DNA of 64,000 nucleotides from Streptomyces globisporus (GTDB lineage Bacteria > Actinomycetota > Actinomycetes > Streptomycetales > Streptomycetaceae): contig BMTG01000006.1 of assembly GCA_014649555.1 (NCBI GenBank), positions 1 through 64,000 of the forward strand. The letters run 5' to 3'. How positions within the stretch are numbered: position 1 is the first letter of the stretch; the number at the start of each line of letters is the position of its first letter. The notes beneath the pieces are model-generated. The model did no database searches, was not told the DNA's origin, and worked only from the letters and a program-made list of their open reading frames with translations. Below are positions 60,847-64,000 of the stretch, in pieces. Position numbers and translations under genes: made by a program.

Positions 60847-62321
60847 CCGGCCGGCCGGTCCTCCCCGCCGCCGTCTCCCCGGGCCACGGCGGTCTGGACG
60901 GCGCGACCGCACGCCGCCGCTACGTCACGGTCTCCTTCCTCTTCTGGCTCCCCATCGGCATGTCCATCGCCACGGGCGTGCTCCTCTTCACCGAACGCGG
61001 CATGGGTCTCGCGGCCATCGCCGGTTTCTACGCCGTCCACTCCCTCACGGCCGCCGCGATGGAGCTGCCCACCGGCGGCCTCTCCGACGTCATCGGGCGG
61101 CGCCCCGTCCTGGCCATCGCCGGGCTGCTCAACCTCACCGCCTTCGCCCTCATCGGCCTCGGCGCGGCAGGCTGGGCCATCGCGCTCGGCATGGGCCTGA
61201 TGGGTCTCGCCCGCGCCCTGTCCAGCGGACCCGCCGAGGCCTGGTACGTCGACACCGTCCACGCCCACGCCGGACCCGACGCCGACCTGCGTACGGGCCT
61301 GGCTCGCGGCAGCTCCGCCACCTCGGCCGCCCTCGCGCTCGGCACCCTGCTAGGCGGCGGGCTGCCCTGGCTGCTCGGCCTCGCCCCCGGCCTGGGGGAG
61401 TGGCCGGCCGACACGACCGGTGGCCTGGTCATCCTGCTCTCCGTGCCCGCCCTGCTCGGTGCGCTGGTCGAAGGCGTCTTCGTGCTCTACGTGCTGAGTG
61501 CCCTGCCCGAACCTCCCCGGCCCCGGACCACCCTGCGCCGCGTCGTGGGCGGCGTGCCTGCCGCCATCGCCGCCGGGCTCCGCCTCGGCGCCCGGGACGC
61601 CCTGATCCGGCGCATCCTGCTGACCGCGAGCGCCGCCGGGGCCGCCCTGGCCGCCGTCGAACTCCTCACCCCCGGCCGGGCCGCCGCCCTCATGGGCACC
61701 GCCGAATCCGGGGCCCTGGTCTTCGCCGGGCTCGCCTGCGCCGGGTTCCTGTGTTCCGCCCTCGGCAGCCAACTCGCGCCGCTCGTCGCCCGGTTCACCG
61801 GCAGCGGCGAGCGCGCGGTGCTCGCGAGCCTCGGGCTGGTGACGCTGGGGCTGACCCTGCTCGGCCTCACCACGCACACGATGAGCCCCCTCGCCACAAC
61901 GGTCGCCGTCACCGGCTACGGACTCGTCTACCTGGGCCTGGGAGCCGCGGGCCCCAACGAGAACGATCTGCTGCACCGCCGGGTCGACGCCTCCGGCCGC
62001 GCCACCGCCCTCTCCGTCCAGTCGCTCTCCCTGCAACTGGTCGCCGCCGGGGCCGGACTGGGCGCGGGCGCCCTGCCCCCGGGCCCGCTGCCCTGGCTGC
62101 TGGCCGCCACGGCCGTGCTGGCCGGCGCGCTGCTCTGGGTCAGGCGCGCCGGCCCGCCGAAGGGATTCCCGGATGCCCCGCCCGGCCCGGACGCCGCGGT
62201 CCCGGTCCCGCCCCACCACGGCTCCTCGACGGCCGGGGACCCGGTCGTCGCCCCCGTTTCCGCCGGACCGCTCCACGACACCGCACCCGAGGAGATCCAC
62301 CCCCATGCTCGACCGATGTGA
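60843..62321 (+). CDS. MFS transporter, probable efflux
   Basis: 492 residues, about twelve helices. MFS motif A-like PTGGLSDVIGRRPVLAIAG after helix 2 supports the family. The C-terminal 50 residues after the last helix are hydrophilic. ATG overlaps the ArsR stop (ATGA), implying coupled translation and control. Its last 17 bp overlap the PfkB gene start. Drug versus sugar transport is not decided by sequence; the PfkB kinase next to it makes a sugar possible. Confidence 0.88.
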   Translation: MTGRPVLPAAVSPGHGGLDGATARRRYVTVSFLFWLPIGMSIATGVLLFTERGMGLAAIAGFYAVHSLTAAAMELPTGGLSDVIGRRPVLAIAGLLNLTAFALIGLGAAGWAIALGMGLMGLARALSSGPAEAWYVDTVHAHAGPDADLRTGLARGSSATSAALALGTLLGGGLPWLLGLAPGLGEWPADTTGGLVILLSVPALLGALVEGVFVLYVLSALPEPPRPRTTLRRVVGGVPAAIAAGLRLGARDALIRRILLTASAAGAALAAVELLTPGRAAALMGTAESGALVFAGLACAGFLCSALGSQLAPLVARFTGSGERAVLASLGLVTLGLTLLGLTTHTMSPLATTVAVTGYGLVYLGLGAAGPNENDLLHRRVDASGRATALSVQSLSLQLVAAGAGLGAGALPPGPLPWLLAATAVLAGALLWVRRAGPPKGFPDAPPGPDAAVPVPPHHGSSTAGDPVVAPVSAGPLHDTAPEEIHPHARPM

Positions 62322-63237
62322 GCCGCTGGTCATCGGCGAATGCGTCGCCGACATCGTCCGGCAGCCGGACCGGCCCGACCGGGTCCACCCCGGCGGCAGC
62401 CCCGCGAACGTCGCGTACGGACTGGCCAGGCTCGGCCATCACCCCACTCTGCACACCCAGTTGGGCGCCGACGGCCACGGGCGGCTCATCCGGGACCATC
62501 TGACAGCCGCCGGGGTCGAGGTCCGCACCGACGACGCCACCGGGCCGACCTCCTCGGCCGTGGTCACCCTGGACGGCCAGGGGCACGCCACGTACGCCTT
62601 CGACGTCGGCTGGACCCTGGGCCCCGTCCCGCTCGGCCGGGCGCCGGGGCATGTGCACACCGGCTCCATCGCGGCCGTCGTCGAACCCGGGGCGGCGACG
62701 GTCCTGGCCGCCCTGGAGGCGCTGCGGACCGCTGCCACCGTCAGCTACGACCCCAACGTGCGACCCGAGTTGATGGGCGAGCGCGCCCCGGCCGTGGCCC
62801 GCGTCGAGCGCTGCGTCGCGCTGAGCGACGTCGTCAAGGCCAGCGACGAGGACCTGAGGTGGCTGCACCCGGACGAGGAGCCGGAGCGGATCGCCGGGCG
62901 ATGGCTCGCCGCCGGACCCGCGCTCGTCCTCGTCACCCGGGGCGAGGCGGGCGCGTTCGCTCTGTTCCCCAGCGGCCGGATCACCGTCGAGGCCCCCACG
63001 GTCGAGGTCGCCGACACCGTCGGCGCGGGCGACGCCTTCATGTCGGGGACCCTCCACGCCCTCGCCGCGCACGGGCTCCTGGGCCCGGACGCCCGGGACC
63101 GGCTGCACGCCGTGGACCGCGACACCGTCGCCGACGTCCTGCGCCACGCGGTCGCCTCCGCCGCCGTGACCGTCTCCCGGCCCGGGGCCAACCCGCCGGG
63201 ACCCGACGAGCTCCGCGAGGCGCTCGGCGTCAACTGA
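62305..63237 (+). CDS. PfkB-family sugar kinase (fructokinase-like)
   Basis: 310 residues, cytosolic. Substrate motif HPGGSPANVAYGLARLG near the N-terminus, and the ATP/catalytic motif VADTVGAGDAFMSG with the catalytic Asp near 240. Length fits fructokinase, ribokinase or 2-keto-3-deoxygluconate kinase. ATG at 62305 after GAGGAG, overlapping the MFS stop. Substrate is not settled. Confidence 0.88.
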   Translation: MLDRCEPLVIGECVADIVRQPDRPDRVHPGGSPANVAYGLARLGHHPTLHTQLGADGHGRLIRDHLTAAGVEVRTDDATGPTSSAVVTLDGQGHATYAFDVGWTLGPVPLGRAPGHVHTGSIAAVVEPGAATVLAALEALRTAATVSYDPNVRPELMGERAPAVARVERCVALSDVVKASDEDLRWLHPDEEPERIAGRWLAAGPALVLVTRGEAGAFALFPSGRITVEAPTVEVADTVGAGDAFMSGTLHALAAHGLLGPDARDRLHAVDRDTVADVLRHAVASAAVTVSRPGANPPGPDELREALGVN

Positions 63238-63436
63238 CGCCACGTCATGACCCGTTCGGCGCAGTCGAACGCACCCTCGTGAGACGTTCCGCCGTTCGTC
63301 AACCCGATGCAGTACGACAACGGGATCGGGGCGACGGGTGGCATCGGGGCGACGGGTGGCGAGGAGACGGGCGGCCGACAGCGGGACGGAGCCGGGGACG
63401 CGGGCGGGCGTCTTAGCGGCCGGCGCGCGCACGGCA
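63238..63436. other. Intergenic region with an 18-bp tandem repeat
   Basis: The 18-bp unit at 63325-63342 is repeated exactly at 63343-63360. No gene is supported. The sequence may hold the promoter of the KAS III-like gene, whose true start could also lie here. Confidence 0.45.
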
Positions 63437-64000
63437 GTGCTCCAGGGCGTGGCGGGCTGGGTGCCGGGGGAGCCGGTCGGCAACGAACGGCTCCCCGCCG
63501 ACTGGGGCGTGGACGACGCCTGGGTCCGCCGCCGCACCGGCATCGGCAGCCGGCACCGTGCCGGACCGGGCGTCGCCACCGGCGACCTCGCGTTCGAGGC
63601 GGCCTCCCGGCTGCTGGCCGGCGCCCCGGCGGCGGATCGGGTGGACGCGGTGGTCCTCGCCACCGCCACCCCCGACCACCTCTGCCCCGGCACCGCCCCC
63701 GCACTCGCGGCCCGGCTGGGGCTCGGCACCGTACCGGCGCTGGACATCGCCGCCGTGTGCAGCGGCTTCGTCTACGGACTCGCCGTCTGCCACGGTCTGG
63801 TCACCTCGGGCCTCTACGGGAGGATCCTGCTCGTCGGGGCCGACGTCTACTCGACCTGGCTCGACCCGGCCGACCGTTCGGCGGGCGTCGTCTTCGGTGA
63901 CGGGGCGGGCGCCGCCCTGGTGGCGGCCGGGCGCCGAGGCGATCCCGGGGAACTGCTCGCGTTCGACCTGGGCAGCGACGGTACGGGCTACGACCTGATC
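63437..64000 (+). CDS. Beta-ketoacyl-ACP synthase III (FabH)-like, cut by window end
   Basis: The 188 codons present show a KAS III fold: ADWGVDDAWVRRRTGIGSRHRA, AVVLATATPDHLCPGTAP, active-site Cys in DIAAVCSGFVYGL (about residue 108), ADVYSTWLDPADRSAGVVFGDGAGAAL. The His and Asn of the active site lie beyond the window. The start is uncertain: I use the GTG at 63437; the frame stays open upstream and includes a rare TTA codon (63413-63415), so an earlier start would make the gene bldA-dependent. It could serve fatty acid or secondary-metabolite starter loading. Confidence 0.8.
   Translation, partial: MLQGVAGWVPGEPVGNERLPADWGVDDAWVRRRTGIGSRHRAGPGVATGDLAFEAASRLLAGAPAADRVDAVVLATATPDHLCPGTAPALAARLGLGTVPALDIAAVCSGFVYGLAVCHGLVTSGLYGRILLVGADVYSTWLDPADRSAGVVFGDGAGAALVAAGRRGDPGELLAFDLGSDGTGYDLI

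Noticed and set aside
63307-63900. Plus-strand 197-codon frame starting at ATG 63307
   Set aside because: It is out of frame with the KAS III-like homology and gives only Gly/Arg-rich low-complexity protein.
1-64000. tRNA, rRNA, transposase or integrase genes
   Set aside because: I looked for cloverleaf arms with CCA ends, rRNA-like blocks, and transposase or integrase motifs and saw none I could support.

Overview
This is a very GC-rich window with strongly G/C-biased third codon positions, GTG and TTG starts, WhiB, RsbW-like and XRE/DUF5753 regulators, RppA and a streptophobe-type membrane protein. It reads as a Streptomyces chromosome. I call 53 genes or gene remnants, two of them broken: a GH18 chitinase stub at the left edge and a frameshifted pentapeptide-repeat gene. 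I see no rRNA, tRNA, CRISPR array, insertion sequence or prophage.

Layout. 1-750: chitinase remnant and non-coding sequence. 751-2888: SulP anion transporter with a beta-carbonic anhydrase. 3.2-8.0 kb: methyltransferase, ABC exporter, SDR enzyme, RNase HI with a zinc-finger tail. 8.0-14.3 kb: a regulatory patch (RsbW-like kinase, XRE/DUF5753, SpoIIE phosphatase, WhiB) followed by membrane proteins of unknown role. 14.3-18.7 kb: an apparent phospho-signalling operon of an FHA-FHA-ABC protein, a Thr-repeat protein and a soluble Ser/Thr kinase. 19.4-37.4 kb: the most striking part, a furanoside (galactofuranose or arabinofuranose) utilisation locus. It has two secreted GH2 enzymes with different accessory modules, a GH127 enzyme, an ABC importer with the YtfQ-YtfR-YtfT-YjfF layout, a LacI regulator and an aldose epimerase. 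Three AACGTT-type operator candidates lie at its three promoter regions. A secreted S33 peptidase sits inside it.

37.5-46.0 kb: pentapeptide-repeat pseudogene, thioesterase, EF-hand protein, AraC regulator, an iron-box-controlled siderophore importer and a Tat-exported DyP peroxidase. 46.3-48.7 kb: cytochrome P450 plus the type III polyketide synthase RppA, i.e. tetrahydroxynaphthalene/HPQ-melanin-type chemistry. 48.8-55.6 kb: secreted subtilisin, then a 1429-residue multimodular GH87 alpha-1,3-glucanase with its own MalR-like LacI regulator. 55.7-64.0 kb: cupin, YihY protein, secreted metzincin protease, a cytosolic FecB-fold protein, a divergent NTF2-like/PadR pair around a 40-bp palindrome, an ArsR-MFS-PfkB run and a KAS III-like gene cut by the window end.

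Taken together the window describes a soil saprophyte equipped to digest microbial and fungal walls (alpha-1,3-glucan, furanosyl glycans, protein), import the products, scavenge iron and make a protective polyphenol pigment. All functions are read from sequence and recalled family features; no database search was run.
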